Assembly: GCA_038101125.1 (NCBI GenBank)
Contig: JAYNVZ010000021.1
Location: 1 to 19,584 of the forward strand
DNA from: GCA-2698665 sp038101125
GTDB lineage: Bacteria; Pseudomonadota; Gammaproteobacteria; GCA-002705445; GCA-002716945
DNA: 19,584 nt
Direction of reading: 5' to 3'
Made by a program: the position numbers and the translations under genes. Position 1 is the stretch's first letter, and each line of letters begins with the position of its first letter. Below, piece after piece: positions 7,311-15,312 of this stretch. The notes beneath the pieces were generated by a model. The model worked only from the letters and a program-made list of their open reading frames with translations, was not told the DNA's origin and made no database searches.

Positions 7311-8352
7311 AAAAAACTTATATATTGGATGGGATATAGGAGGTGCTCATACTAAATATACAATTATAAAAGAGAACTCCTTGGTATTATCCTCTAAGAT
7401 TTTACCTTTGAGACTATGGAAAAGTTTATCCCCTTTAAAAAAAGTGATAGATGATATATATAATACCTATAGTAAAAAATATATTATCAATAATGCTATC
7501 AGCATGTCTGGAGAAATGTGCGATATATTTATTGATAGAAAACATGGGGTTGAAAAAATATTATCTTTATTCGATAGAAAAAAGATGAATAATTCTATTT
7601 ATTCCTCGAAGGATGATATTTTACCAATTAGTAAATACAAGAGTTATAAACATATTGCTTCTATGAATTGGCACATAATAGCTAAGTATCTAAGCCCTAT
7701 AAAAAAAAATGCAATTGCTATAGATCTTGGATCTACTACTACAGATTTTATTCTATTAAAAAACTCTAGGTGTATAAACAAAAGAGTTGATGATTATACA
7801 GGGTTACTAAGTTCAGAACTTTTATACTCCGGGGTATTGAGGACTCCTATTTTTTCAGTTACGAAGCAAATTAGATTGAATACCCAGACTTACCCTTTGA
7901 TACCAGAATATTATGCAACTATGGGAGATATCTATAGAGTCCTTGGTGTCATATCCCCTAAAGATGACTATAGCGAGACAGCAGATGGTAGGTCTAAATC
8001 AGAAATTAATAGTCTAAAAAGGATATCACGTATATTTGGTATAGATTATACCAATAAACAAAAGAAATTAATTATAAGTCTATCGAAGAAAATCATGACA
8101 GAACATTTCAATCAAATAAGTTATACTATCAATTACCATATAAATAAAAATTTTAAAGATATAAAAGACCTGCATTTTGTAGGGATGGGAATAGGAAAGA
8201 AAATAATAAAAAAAATATGTAACAAGAACAAGTGGTGTTATACAGATTTAGAAAAAACATTAAATAATTCATTTGCGAATAATATAGATGGTTTATCAAA
8301 TACCGCACCATCTTTCTTATTGTCTCTATTACTTAAAAAATCCTATGAATAA
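7303..8352 (+). CDS. mfnF: H4MPT-linked C1 transfer pathway protein, MfnF-like (COG1548)
   Basis: A 349-residue member of the hydantoinase/oxoprolinase-like actin-fold ATPase group. Nucleotide-binding motifs are the N-terminal G-W-D-I-G-G-A-H-T-K-Y (residues 8-18) and A-I-A-I-D-L-G-S-T-T-T-D-F (about 138-150). A D-G-R-S-K motif is near residues 227-231 and a G-M-G-I-G-K glycine loop near 295-300. In methanogens MfnF condenses the aminomethylfuran diphosphate with tyramine-glutamate in methanofuran synthesis, and the bacterial homologue is a standard member of H4MPT clusters; a matching step in methylofuran synthesis is inferred. It overlaps both neighbours by eight bases, each time with the sequence ATGAATAA. 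Confidence 0.82.
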   Translation: MNKKNLYIGWDIGGAHTKYTIIKENSLVLSSKILPLRLWKSLSPLKKVIDDIYNTYSKKYIINNAISMSGEMCDIFIDRKHGVEKILSLFDRKKMNNSIYSSKDDILPISKYKSYKHIASMNWHIIAKYLSPIKKNAIAIDLGSTTTDFILLKNSRCINKRVDDYTGLLSSELLYSGVLRTPIFSVTKQIRLNTQTYPLIPEYYATMGDIYRVLGVISPKDDYSETADGRSKSEINSLKRISRIFGIDYTNKQKKLIISLSKKIMTEHFNQISYTINYHINKNFKDIKDLHFVGMGIGKKIIKKICNKNKWCYTDLEKTLNNSFANNIDGLSNTAPSFLLSLLLKKSYE

Positions 8353-9691
8353 GATAACTTACAACTATCATAATGACTCAAAAGATATATTTTCTTTTAT
8401 AAAAGATTATGAATGGGCAGTTTATTTATGTAGTAATCATAAAACATTCAAAAATCAGAGATATGACATTATCACATGCTCGCCCGTACAAAAAATCTAT
8501 TCTTATATAAATAAAACTATTGTTGAGTCTAATGATAATAAATTAGAATATCATGATGACCCTATTGATATTTTAGCGAAGATAATGAAAGATTATGATT
8601 CCGATATTCTTGATTTACCCTTCACTGGTGGCGCAATAGGCTATATGTCATATGATTTAGGGAACACTTATGAAGGTATTAACATAAAAAATACAGATCT
8701 TGATATGCCGCTGATGGCATTTGGCATATATGATTGGGCTATTATAGTTGATCATTTAGATAAAGAAATAAATTTAGTATACAAGCAAGAGAACAAACTT
8801 ATTAGTACAATTAAAGAATTATTTGAAAATAAAAATTTTAAAAGATACGAGCCTAATAGTTATTCTATAGATTCGAATTGTATTTCTAATTTAACATACA
8901 ATGAATATGAAAAAAAATTTAACAAGATCCAGTCATATATTAAGAATGGAGATTGTTATCAAATAAATTTTTCACAAAGGTTCTCATTAAATTATTCTGG
9001 TGATACTTGGGATATTTATAATAAAATATCACCAACATATTCAGCTCCATACTCGGCCTATATCAAAATGCCTTTTATTGATCTCATGAGTTTTTCTCCG
9101 GAAAGATTTTTGTCTTATGATAATGAAATTGTTGAGACGAAACCAATTAAAGGAACAAGACCGGTTTCACAAGATAAAGAGATAAATAATAAGGCATTAG
9201 AAGAGTTAGCGTCATCATATAAAGAAAAAGCTGAAAATCTTATGATAGTAGATCTATTACGCAATGATCTTGGTAAGAATTGTGAATTTGGTTCGGTAAA
9301 GGTTACAAAATTGTTTGATATTGAAACATTTGCAAATGTGCATCATTTGGTCAGCACTGTTCAAGGAAAAATACTATACACTAGTGACATTTTTAAATTA
9401 ATTAAAGGCTGTTTCCCAGGTGGTTCTATTACAGGTGCACCTAAGATTAGAGCAATGCAGATTATTAATGAACTAGAACCAGATAACAGAGGAATTTACT
9501 GTGGATCAATTGGTTATATTATCTCTAATGGTAATACAGATTTAAATATTGCAATTAGGACTGTAGCGGCTACTAATGATAAACTTTTTTTCTGGGGTGG
9601 AGGAGGGATTGTTTATGATTCAGAAGTAGAGTCTGAATATAAAGAGACGTTTGACAAAATCAAACCCCTTTTAAAAATCTTTGAGAATTAA
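8345..9691 (+). CDS. pabB: Aminodeoxychorismate synthase component I
   Basis: This 448-residue enzyme makes 4-amino-4-deoxychorismate, the precursor of 4-aminobenzoate. The chorismate-binding domain covers about the last 260 residues: G-D-C-Y-Q-I-N-F-S-Q-R-F, F-S-P-E-R-F-L, P-I-K-G-T-R-P, E-N-L-M-I-V-D-L-L-R-N-D-L-G, V-H-H-L-V-S-T-V and F-P-G-G-S-I-T-G-A-P-K are all present. The lysine in P-I-K-G-T is the PabB type rather than the P-I-A-G-T of anthranilate synthase. Start 8345 (M-N-K-I-T-Y) is preferred over the longer frame from 8288 because it gives an eight-base ATGAATAA overlap with the MfnF-like gene, as at the previous junction. 4-Aminobenzoate feeds both folate and, via beta-RFAP synthase, H4MPT, which explains its place here. 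Confidence 0.92.
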   Translation: MNKITYNYHNDSKDIFSFIKDYEWAVYLCSNHKTFKNQRYDIITCSPVQKIYSYINKTIVESNDNKLEYHDDPIDILAKIMKDYDSDILDLPFTGGAIGYMSYDLGNTYEGINIKNTDLDMPLMAFGIYDWAIIVDHLDKEINLVYKQENKLISTIKELFENKNFKRYEPNSYSIDSNCISNLTYNEYEKKFNKIQSYIKNGDCYQINFSQRFSLNYSGDTWDIYNKISPTYSAPYSAYIKMPFIDLMSFSPERFLSYDNEIVETKPIKGTRPVSQDKEINNKALEELASSYKEKAENLMIVDLLRNDLGKNCEFGSVKVTKLFDIETFANVHHLVSTVQGKILYTSDIFKLIKGCFPGGSITGAPKIRAMQIINELEPDNRGIYCGSIGYIISNGNTDLNIAIRTVAATNDKLFFWGGGGIVYDSEVESEYKETFDKIKPLLKIFEN

Positions 9692-9716
9692 TTTTTAATT
9701 TCATAAGATACTTTTT
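9677..9716. terminator. Probable two-way terminator inside the convergent pabB/mfnB ends
   Basis: Arms at 9677-9681 and 9705-9709 form five pairs, a three-base internal mismatch follows, and 9685-9691 pairs with 9695-9701 (one G-T). A T run follows on the right (9712-9716), and an A run at 9673-9677 gives a T run on the other strand. It lies wholly within the ends of the two genes, whose stop codons overlap in TTAA at 9688-9691. The stem is AT-rich and broken, so support is moderate. Confidence 0.42.
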
Positions 9717-10365
9717 CAACTTGACTAATGTTAATAAAATCTCTACCTGTTGGCTTGGAGCATAACTCACCCCTAAAACCTAAGAAATTAATATCTAAAT
9801 CTTTTAATTCTTTAATATGATGAAATTTTAAAGATCCAGATAAACCACATATCACATTATTGTCTTTTACTATTTTTATAAACTTAGTAATAATGTCTTT
9901 ATTAATTAAGTCTAGTATTGATTTACCATTCTTGTGACATGTATCAATCATAACCCCTTTATAACCAATATCAATAATTTTCTGTATTAATGATAAGTCA
10001 AAGTCTTGATCTGCAAACACAACACAAATAGGTTTGGTGTTAGAAAAATTAATCTTCTTGAAAAGATTTTTATGCTCATGTAACATTGAAATATCAAACA
10101 TACCGATTTTAATATACTCTATTTTATTTTTTACAACATACTTTATATTATTAATCAGACTTTCATTATTAGGATTAAGATCATTACCCATTGTCACACT
10201 GATTACATGATCTTTTAGTAATTTCCTTCCCTGGTTAACGATTTCAATGCCAACAAAACCTAGTGCACCATCATTAACATTTTTAAAATCGATTATATCA
10301 ATATTTGAAAATAAAACTTTTCTTGCTTCTTCGATATTTTTAATACTTGCGAGAAAATTAGTCAT
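9688..10365 (-). CDS. mfnB: 4-(hydroxymethyl)-2-furancarboxaldehyde-phosphate synthase
   Basis: A 225-residue (beta/alpha)8 enzyme (DUF556/COG1891 family) that makes the furan ring precursor of methanofuran and methylofuran from two glyceraldehyde-3-phosphates. The N-terminal N-I-D-I-I-D-F-K-N-V-N-D-G-A-L-G (residues 21-36) contains the Schiff-base-type lysine at 28; a second conserved lysine is in I-E-Y-I-K-I-G near the middle, and G-L-S-G-S-L-K near the end is the phosphate-binding strand. It is the last gene of the leftward operon, overlapping the DUF447-type gene by eight bases (ATGACTAA). Its stop overlaps that of pabB. Furan synthesis together with the MfnD- and MfnF-like proteins points to a complete methylofuran route. 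Confidence 0.9.
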   Translation of the reverse strand: MTNFLASIKNIEEARKVLFSNIDIIDFKNVNDGALGFVGIEIVNQGRKLLKDHVISVTMGNDLNPNNESLINNIKYVVKNKIEYIKIGMFDISMLHEHKNLFKKINFSNTKPICVVFADQDFDLSLIQKIIDIGYKGVMIDTCHKNGKSILDLINKDIITKFIKIVKDNNVICGLSGSLKFHHIKELKDLDINFLGFRGELCSKPTGRDFINISQVEKVSYEIKN

Positions 10366-10936
10366 GTGAGATCTTCGAGTCTTTTTTATAGCTAAGTATC
10401 TTATCCTGTATCCATCTCCAAGCTTCTAATTCATTCGGTCCTGCAGTTTTTTCAATACCAATTTTAAGATATTCAATTTCTCTATCAATTTTTTCCATAG
10501 ATATCATTCCTAGTCTACTCAAAAGCACCGCAGCTTCGATAACAGAGAATTGAGCTCTCTTGAAACCTAAGAAAGGTTTAATTATCTCGGAATTTTTTAT
10601 ATCACATATGATATTTGGGCGCTTATCATCTTCCTGATATTCATTCACAGCTACATTATAAAATGTATTTGTTAGAGTTAAATTCGGTACTATTTCTAAA
10701 TTAGTCCTTGCGGATAACCCCCAATCTTTCTTATATCGGGATACTATGCCTGCAAACACTCTAACATCATCTATAAAATTTATTGTTGCTATATTATTTT
10801 CTATAATATTATTTAAGGTTGTAGAAGGCTTGAATGGTGATATGATAACTTGCTTGCCAATAAATCTTATACCCATTGGAGCTATATGGACTATGCCTTT
10901 ATTAGAAATGGTTGTAACTATTACTTCATGTATCAT
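10358..10936 (-). CDS. DUF447 family protein of H4MPT clusters
   Basis: A 192-residue protein. The N-terminal half begins M-I-H-E-V-I-V-T-T-I-S-N-K-G-I-V-H-I-A-P-M-G-I, resembling the split-barrel flavin-binding fold of the DUF447 group; residues about 124-134 read L-G-F-K-R-A-Q-F-S-V-I and the C-terminal half is helical, ending with G-P-N-E-L-E-A-W-R-W-I. Homologues are regular members of methanopterin/methylofuran gene sets in methylotrophs and methanogens, but no reaction is known to me. FMN binding is an inference from fold resemblance. It overlaps the DHPS-related gene by four bases and mfnB by eight, so the three are almost certainly co-translated. Confidence 0.82.
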   Translation of the reverse strand: MIHEVIVTTISNKGIVHIAPMGIRFIGKQVIISPFKPSTTLNNIIENNIATINFIDDVRVFAGIVSRYKKDWGLSARTNLEIVPNLTLTNTFYNVAVNEYQEDDKRPNIICDIKNSEIIKPFLGFKRAQFSVIEAAVLLSRLGMISMEKIDREIEYLKIGIEKTAGPNELEAWRWIQDKILSYKKDSKISHD

Positions 10937-12318
10937 CTTTTCTTCTTATATGTTGAACCTGTTTGTTTGAAAGTTAGTTTATCATCAATTTCATGATCTA
11001 CTAAACACCCCCATTTTAACTCCTCATCTTGCTCATATTCTTTGCCTAATTGATAAGCAATCTGCGCCCTAGCTAACTCTAAGCCAAGATAAAATGCATG
11101 GCCTATATCACCTTCAACATCAATGAATTCATATAAATCATATGGGTCTTTAGCAATTTCAATTCCATTTTTATTAAATAGATGAATCCCATCTTCAGAC
11201 AACATAATCCTATAATTTTTATCTTTAACATTATTAGCTATATCTTTAATTTCTTTGTAAGAATACTTAAAAGATTCTGAGCTATGTGTGGTTAAAAGAG
11301 CAGAGTCTATATGCTTTGGTGTCGTATTATTTTCGCTAGCAGCTAGTATGATGCGTCTAGCAATATCATTTTCTTTAATAACCGATCTACAGTGATTACT
11401 TACTTCCGTTGTCAAAATATGGTTAATTTTTAGTTCAGAAATAATCCCCATTAACGTCATTGTAATACCCGTGGTGTCCGCATGAGTAAGCTCTGTCACA
11501 TTGCCTGTCCCCATCATTATATGAATATCCGGATATGCGCTCCTAAGTTCTTTGTACCTTAAGATCGAGTCAGTGAAACCATAATTAATTGGATCAAGAA
11601 TTGGATCTGCAATGAAAACTCTTTTCATTTCTAAACATTTATCTATGCATTCATATAGACTTTTCATATCACCATTTTGTGGGATCAGTATAGGGTAAGA
11701 GTCAACTTTATCTAGAATATGAAAATTATCTGACTTAATACTTAACATATAATCAGCTCCTGACTTCGCGCCCAATATAAGTTCATCATCATTATGTGAA
11801 TCTATGCTTACATAGAATCCCTGATTTTTTAATTCCTTAATTGATTCCGATAGATGTGCAAACTTTTGATTCGGGAGACATCCTATATCTATTACATCCG
11901 CACCATTCTCTCTATAGTAATTCGACTGTTTAATAATTTCTTCGACTGACATATTTGGAGCATCAGTTATCTCTGCAAATATATGGACTTCATATTTTGA
12001 TAAGTCATATTTTAAAGCCTTACCACCAAACATTATAGGTAGATCTTTCAGTTCTTCAGGACCTCTCTGAATTTCTATATTTAATTGATTGGATAGCTTA
12101 TCAATATCTCCTCTAACTTTTCCAGGTAGAATTATTTTATTGAATTGTTTAACATCACCTATTCTTCTAGCAATCATATCTGTTGTTAACAGTGCAGCCA
12201 CATTAACATTTAGGTTTCTTATTTCATAATCAAATTCTTTATTATCAATGCGCTCCAAAATCTTTTTCAAGTTATTTTCTGCTAATTTACCTGTAATGAA
12301 TAAAATATTATTTTTCAT
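10933..12318 (-). CDS. Dihydropteroate synthase-related protein of H4MPT clusters
   Basis: A 461-residue protein, much longer than classical FolP (about 280). The first 120 residues are a separate domain (I-L-F-I-T-G-K-L-A-E through V-R-G-D-I). The central part is a pterin-binding-like TIM barrel: V-H-I-F-A-E-I-T-D-A-P, Y-R-E-N-G-A-D-V-I-D-I-G-C-L-P, Y-V-S-I-D-S-H, F-I-A-D-P-I-L-D-P-I-N-Y-G-F and I-M-M-G-T-G-N-V-T-E-L. About 100 C-terminal residues follow, ending T-Y-K-K-K-R. Homologues occur in methanogens and H4MPT-using bacteria. Since beta-RFAP synthase replaces normal 4-aminobenzoate chemistry, this protein is a candidate for joining the pterin to the beta-RFA moiety, but that is inference. 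Overlaps of four bases at both ends place it mid-operon. Confidence 0.85.
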   Translation of the reverse strand: MKNNILFITGKLAENNLKKILERIDNKEFDYEIRNLNVNVAALLTTDMIARRIGDVKQFNKIILPGKVRGDIDKLSNQLNIEIQRGPEELKDLPIMFGGKALKYDLSKYEVHIFAEITDAPNMSVEEIIKQSNYYRENGADVIDIGCLPNQKFAHLSESIKELKNQGFYVSIDSHNDDELILGAKSGADYMLSIKSDNFHILDKVDSYPILIPQNGDMKSLYECIDKCLEMKRVFIADPILDPINYGFTDSILRYKELRSAYPDIHIMMGTGNVTELTHADTTGITMTLMGIISELKINHILTTEVSNHCRSVIKENDIARRIILAASENNTTPKHIDSALLTTHSSESFKYSYKEIKDIANNVKDKNYRIMLSEDGIHLFNKNGIEIAKDPYDLYEFIDVEGDIGHAFYLGLELARAQIAYQLGKEYEQDEELKWGCLVDHEIDDKLTFKQTGSTYKKKR

Positions 12319-12845
12319 AATGATAATTTTATAGAATGTTTGAGTTTGTCTATACTATCCACGACATCTACGTCTTTGAATTTTTTTAACTTTTCATAAT
12401 TCTCTAGTTCAATTTCTCTTGGATAAAGAGTTACAGTTTTTTTTGGTGCCTGTGTTATGACAGTTGGCTCAGTATCACAAGCAAATACAATAGATTTAAT
12501 TCTACATTTACCAGCCTGCGCGAACATATTAGTAACTAACCCTGCTGATAAGCCATATGCCATTTGAGCGACTGTATTAGAAGTTGCTGGACTAATGATT
12601 ACTAATTTGTAGACACCTTCATAAAGTAAGCTCACTGGGGCTCCACTGGCCGTATTATCTTTAAAGATTTTAATTCCTTTTGATCTAAAATCTTTAAGAT
12701 CATAGTTATACCATTTTAATACTTCTTCGCCAGCTTTGCTTAGAAATAAATCTACATTTTCAATCTCAATCATTAAATCTATAGATTCCTTTAGATAATG
12801 ACCTGAGCCAGTAATACACCAAGCTATTCTTTTATTATCATTCAT
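12315..12845 (-). CDS. dmrB: Flavoprotein, dihydromethanopterin reductase-like (DmrB/AfpA group)
   Basis: A 176-residue flavoprotein of the archaeal-flavoprotein/DmrB group. It starts R-I-A-W-C-I-T-G-S-G-H-Y-L (a phosphate-binding loop for FMN), has I-S-P-A-T-S-N-T-V-A-Q-M-A-Y-G-L near residues 85-100 (the flavoprotein-family active-site strand and helix) and F-A-C-D-T-E-P near 121-127. In DmrB the FMN reduces dihydromethanopterin to H4MPT, the last step of cofactor synthesis; the same role is inferred here. No two-cysteine iron-sulfur motif is present, so electrons must come from a partner. It overlaps mobA by eight bases (ATGAATGA) and the DHPS-related gene by four. Confidence 0.8.
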   Translation of the reverse strand: MNDNKRIAWCITGSGHYLKESIDLMIEIENVDLFLSKAGEEVLKWYNYDLKDFRSKGIKIFKDNTASGAPVSLLYEGVYKLVIISPATSNTVAQMAYGLSAGLVTNMFAQAGKCRIKSIVFACDTEPTVITQAPKKTVTLYPREIELENYEKLKKFKDVDVVDSIDKLKHSIKLSL

Positions 12846-13449
12846 AACTCTTAAAATTTTTGTCTATTAATTCTTTATATTCTAACAAGTCTGTTTCTTT
12901 GTTTATATTAATGAATATATCTTTATTATCTGAAAAGTCTATCACTTCCAAATTACACGATTCAAACCACTTATCTATCTTCCTCTGTCCAGTATCAATA
13001 TAATTTTTTAAGCTTTCCAATAGATCTCTCGATATGAGTGAATATACTGGCTGTAATCGATCTCCATTATGAGCAGTCCTCAGTTCAATCTTTTTATTAT
13101 TATCTAACATTCTCATAAAATATACGTCGCTTATTAATGGCCCATCACAAGGTAGCGTCAATAAGTATTTAGTATTACAGTTTTTTAGAGCTGTATACAT
13201 ACCAGCTAGGGGTCCTTGATAATCAGATATCAGGTCTTCCCATACTTTAAAGCCCATTTGTTTATATATATCTATATTTCTGTTAGCATTCACATATACC
13301 TTAGTAGAATATTTTGTTGAAAGCGCATGTAACTTTTTTATAATATAATCATTATTTATTTGCATTAATCCTTTATCCAGACCCTTCATTCTCTCAGATT
13401 TTCCTCCAGCTAGTATAATAATCGTTACATCTGTATTTTTTATAATCAT
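12838..13449 (-). CDS. mobA: Molybdenum cofactor guanylyltransferase (MobA-like)
   Basis: A 203-residue nucleotidyltransferase with the MobA signature L-A-G-G-K-S-E-R-M-K-G-L-D-K-G-L (residues 13-28), Y-Q-G-P-L-A-G-M near residues 79-86 and L-P-C-D-G-P near 99-104. MobA transfers GMP from GTP to molybdopterin, giving the dinucleotide cofactor needed for formate dehydrogenase and related enzymes. It is the first gene of the leftward five-gene operon. Other cofactor nucleotidyltransferases share the same signature, and because it heads a pterin-cofactor operon a different nucleotide transfer cannot be excluded, but the D-K-G-L form is typical MobA. Confidence 0.82.
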   Translation of the reverse strand: MIIKNTDVTIIILAGGKSERMKGLDKGLMQINNDYIIKKLHALSTKYSTKVYVNANRNIDIYKQMGFKVWEDLISDYQGPLAGMYTALKNCNTKYLLTLPCDGPLISDVYFMRMLDNNKKIELRTAHNGDRLQPVYSLISRDLLESLKNYIDTGQRKIDKWFESCNLEVIDFSDNKDIFININKETDLLEYKELIDKNFKSYE

Positions 13450-13486
13450 ATTGGTAAATTCATATTATTAGAAATTTATTGTCTTG

Positions 13487-13493
13487 TATTATA
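13487..13493. promoter_or_regulatory. Candidate shared -10 element for divergent mobA and dusA
   Basis: In the 56-base gap, TATTATA reads as TATTAT rightward (13487-13492) and as a perfect TATAAT leftward (13493 to 13488). A rightward start near 13499 would give dusA a leader of only about seven bases. Neither direction has a good -35 box, so this rests on the -10 match and position alone. Confidence 0.4.
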
Positions 13494-13505
13494 GAATAAC
13501 TCAGC

Positions 13506-14495
13506 ATGAAGAATAAACGTATATATTTAGCTCCAATGGTGGGCAGAACTGATGAGCATTACAGGATGTTTATACGTATCTTGTCAAATAATATAAATTT
13601 ATATACAGAAATGATCACTTGTGACTCATTTATCCATACAGATCGTAAGTCATATCAGGTAAAAGCAAAAGAAAAGAACCTAACTATCCAGTTGGCTGGA
13701 TCAGATCCAAAAAAATATGGTTATTGCGCAAAAATGATTAAAGATAATGGTTATGATGAGATTAACCTTAATATTGGATGTCCAAGTGATAAGGTAGTAA
13801 GAGGTGAGTTCGGCGCATGTTTGATGAACTCTCCAAAACTCGTGGCTGAATGTGTATCAGAAATTAAAATGTCATGTGATTTACCTGTCTCAATCAAAAC
13901 TAGACTTGGGCTAGGATATGAGGAAGACCTTGATTTATTGTATGGCCTTATAGATGAAACATCAGTGGCTGGCTGTAAGAAATATTTTATTCATGCAAGG
14001 AATGCAATATTAAATGGTCTAAGCCCGAAGAAGAATAGGACGATACCTAAACTGAGATATCAAGATGCAATAATCGTCAAACGTAGGTATAAAGATATCG
14101 AGTTTTATTTAAATGGCGGCTTAGAGGATATTTCAGAAATACATAACAACCTCTCTTTCTTTGATGGAGTGATGATCGGAAGAAAAATTTATGATGATCC
14201 TATGTTTTTAAGAGTCATTGAGAGTGAAATATATGACAATAAAGATATTATTACTAGAGATTATATTATTTTTGAGTATCTAAAATATGCTCTGCCATTA
14301 TCTAAAAAAGGTGTGAGCAATTATATGTTGCTTAGACATCTATTTAGTTTATATTATAATACTGGTTCAGCTAAAAAATGGAAAAAATTCTTACATGACA
14401 TCATACAACATGATAAGGATATTATGCTAATTAATGACTTTGAAGAATCTACCTATGAAGAAAAAATCTCATCTTACAGCTACAACAGCCAATAA
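13506..14495 (+). CDS. dusA: tRNA-dihydrouridine(20/20a) synthase DusA
   Basis: A 329-residue flavoenzyme that reduces uridine to dihydrouridine in the tRNA D-loop using FMN and NADPH. The barrel begins L-A-P-M-V-G-R-T-D-E-H-Y-R, followed by E-M-I-T at 35-38, I-Q-L-A-G-S-D-P at 61-68 and N-L-N-I-G-C-P-S-D-K-V-V (87-98), where Cys92 is the presumed catalytic residue. H-A-R-N-A-I-L-N-G-L-S-P-K-K-N-R is the DusA-specific RNA-contact block and N-G-G-L-E-D plus M-I-G-R-K form the phosphate-binding end. Length is usual. No Shine-Dalgarno match precedes the start, though the family N-terminus fixes it. Its 3' end overlaps the methyltransferase gene by 41 bases. Confidence 0.94.
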   Translation: MKNKRIYLAPMVGRTDEHYRMFIRILSNNINLYTEMITCDSFIHTDRKSYQVKAKEKNLTIQLAGSDPKKYGYCAKMIKDNGYDEINLNIGCPSDKVVRGEFGACLMNSPKLVAECVSEIKMSCDLPVSIKTRLGLGYEEDLDLLYGLIDETSVAGCKKYFIHARNAILNGLSPKKNRTIPKLRYQDAIIVKRRYKDIEFYLNGGLEDISEIHNNLSFFDGVMIGRKIYDDPMFLRVIESEIYDNKDIITRDYIIFEYLKYALPLSKKGVSNYMLLRHLFSLYYNTGSAKKWKKFLHDIIQHDKDIMLINDFEESTYEEKISSYSYNSQ

Positions 14496-15264
14496 GTATG
14501 ATCTTTATGAAGAATCAGTTCAAAATGTTGATTTTGAAGTTGAGTTCATTTCTAAGATATATAAAAGGAAAAATAAAGTTAAGTGTAAATCTATTAGAGA
14601 GGACTTTTGTGCCTCAGCTAAAATATCCTCTGCATGGGTTAAAGATAACAAAAACAATATTGCATATGCTGTTGATTTTGATCAAAAAATATTAGATTTT
14701 GCAAAAACTAGTTTTTCAAAGAACATGTCTAAGGATGAACTAGATAGGCTTAAATTAATCAAAGGCGATTCTTTAACAAAACAAACTGCAAAAGTTGACT
14801 GTGTTTCAGCATTCAATTTTAGTTATTGGGTTTTTAAAGAAAGATCAGAACTCATAAAATACTTTAAAAATGCTTATAATAATCTTAATAACAAGGGTTT
14901 ATTGATGCTGGATGCGTTTGGTGGTTATGAAGCGCATCAGGAGCTAGAAGAAAAAACACAGTATAAAAATTTTACATATTGTTGGGATCAAAGTAGTTTT
15001 AATCCAATTACTAATGAGTTGACTTGTTACATTCACTTTGAATTCAAGGATGGTTCGTCAATCAAAAAAGCTTTTGAATATAACTGGAGATTATGGTCAT
15101 TACCAGAAATCAGGGAATGTCTATTGGAAGCTGGTTTTAAATCGACTGATATATACATGCAGGGATGGGATGATGAAAAAGAGGAAGAAACTGAAGAATT
15201 TAGCAAAATGACATCTTGTGATGCTGATCCAGGCTGGATAGCATATATTATTGCCTCCAAATAA
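14455..15264 (+). CDS. Class I SAM-dependent methyltransferase, substrate unknown
   Basis: A 269-residue methyltransferase-fold protein. The start at 14455 (M-K-K-K-S-H-L-T-A-T-T-A-N-K-Y-D-L-Y) is preferred over 14434 because it gives the usual family N-terminus, with the conserved Y-D-L-Y-E-E-S-V-Q block. The SAM site has R-E-D-F-C-A-S-A in place of the usual glycine-rich motif I, then A-Y-A-V-D-F-D-Q as the acidic strand-2 motif, and L-M-L-D-A-F-G-G later. Homologues are widespread uncharacterised proteins of proteobacteria; no target can be given. It overlaps dusA by 41 bases, so the two are co-transcribed, and tRNA modification is possible but only by association. Confidence 0.78.
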   Translation: MKKKSHLTATTANKYDLYEESVQNVDFEVEFISKIYKRKNKVKCKSIREDFCASAKISSAWVKDNKNNIAYAVDFDQKILDFAKTSFSKNMSKDELDRLKLIKGDSLTKQTAKVDCVSAFNFSYWVFKERSELIKYFKNAYNNLNNKGLLMLDAFGGYEAHQELEEKTQYKNFTYCWDQSSFNPITNELTCYIHFEFKDGSSIKKAFEYNWRLWSLPEIRECLLEAGFKSTDIYMQGWDDEKEEETEEFSKMTSCDADPGWIAYIIASK

Positions 15265-15299
15265 TCTGTTTATCTGTTTCTATATTCAAAATAATTCTT

Positions 15300-15305
15300 T
15301 ATAAT
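15300..15305 (+). promoter_or_regulatory. rnpB promoter -10 box
   Basis: A perfect TATAAT lies seven bases before the predicted 5' end of RNase P RNA (15313). The -35 region (around 15277-15282, TTTCTA) is poor. The spacing to the mature 5' end is what is expected of a sigma-70 promoter. Confidence 0.7.
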
Positions 15306-15312
15306 CGCAAAT

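Noticed and set aside
8288..8344. Longer pabB start at 8288
   Set aside because: The extra 19 residues do not fit the family and are just the MfnF-like gene read in another frame; 8345 gives the recurring eight-base overlap.
10746..10970. Rightward 74-residue frame with hydrophobic ends
   Set aside because: It is antisense to the DUF447-type and DHPS-related genes and has no ribosome site or family resemblance.
14498..14695. Rightward 65-residue frame
   Set aside because: It is another frame of the methyltransferase gene without motifs.
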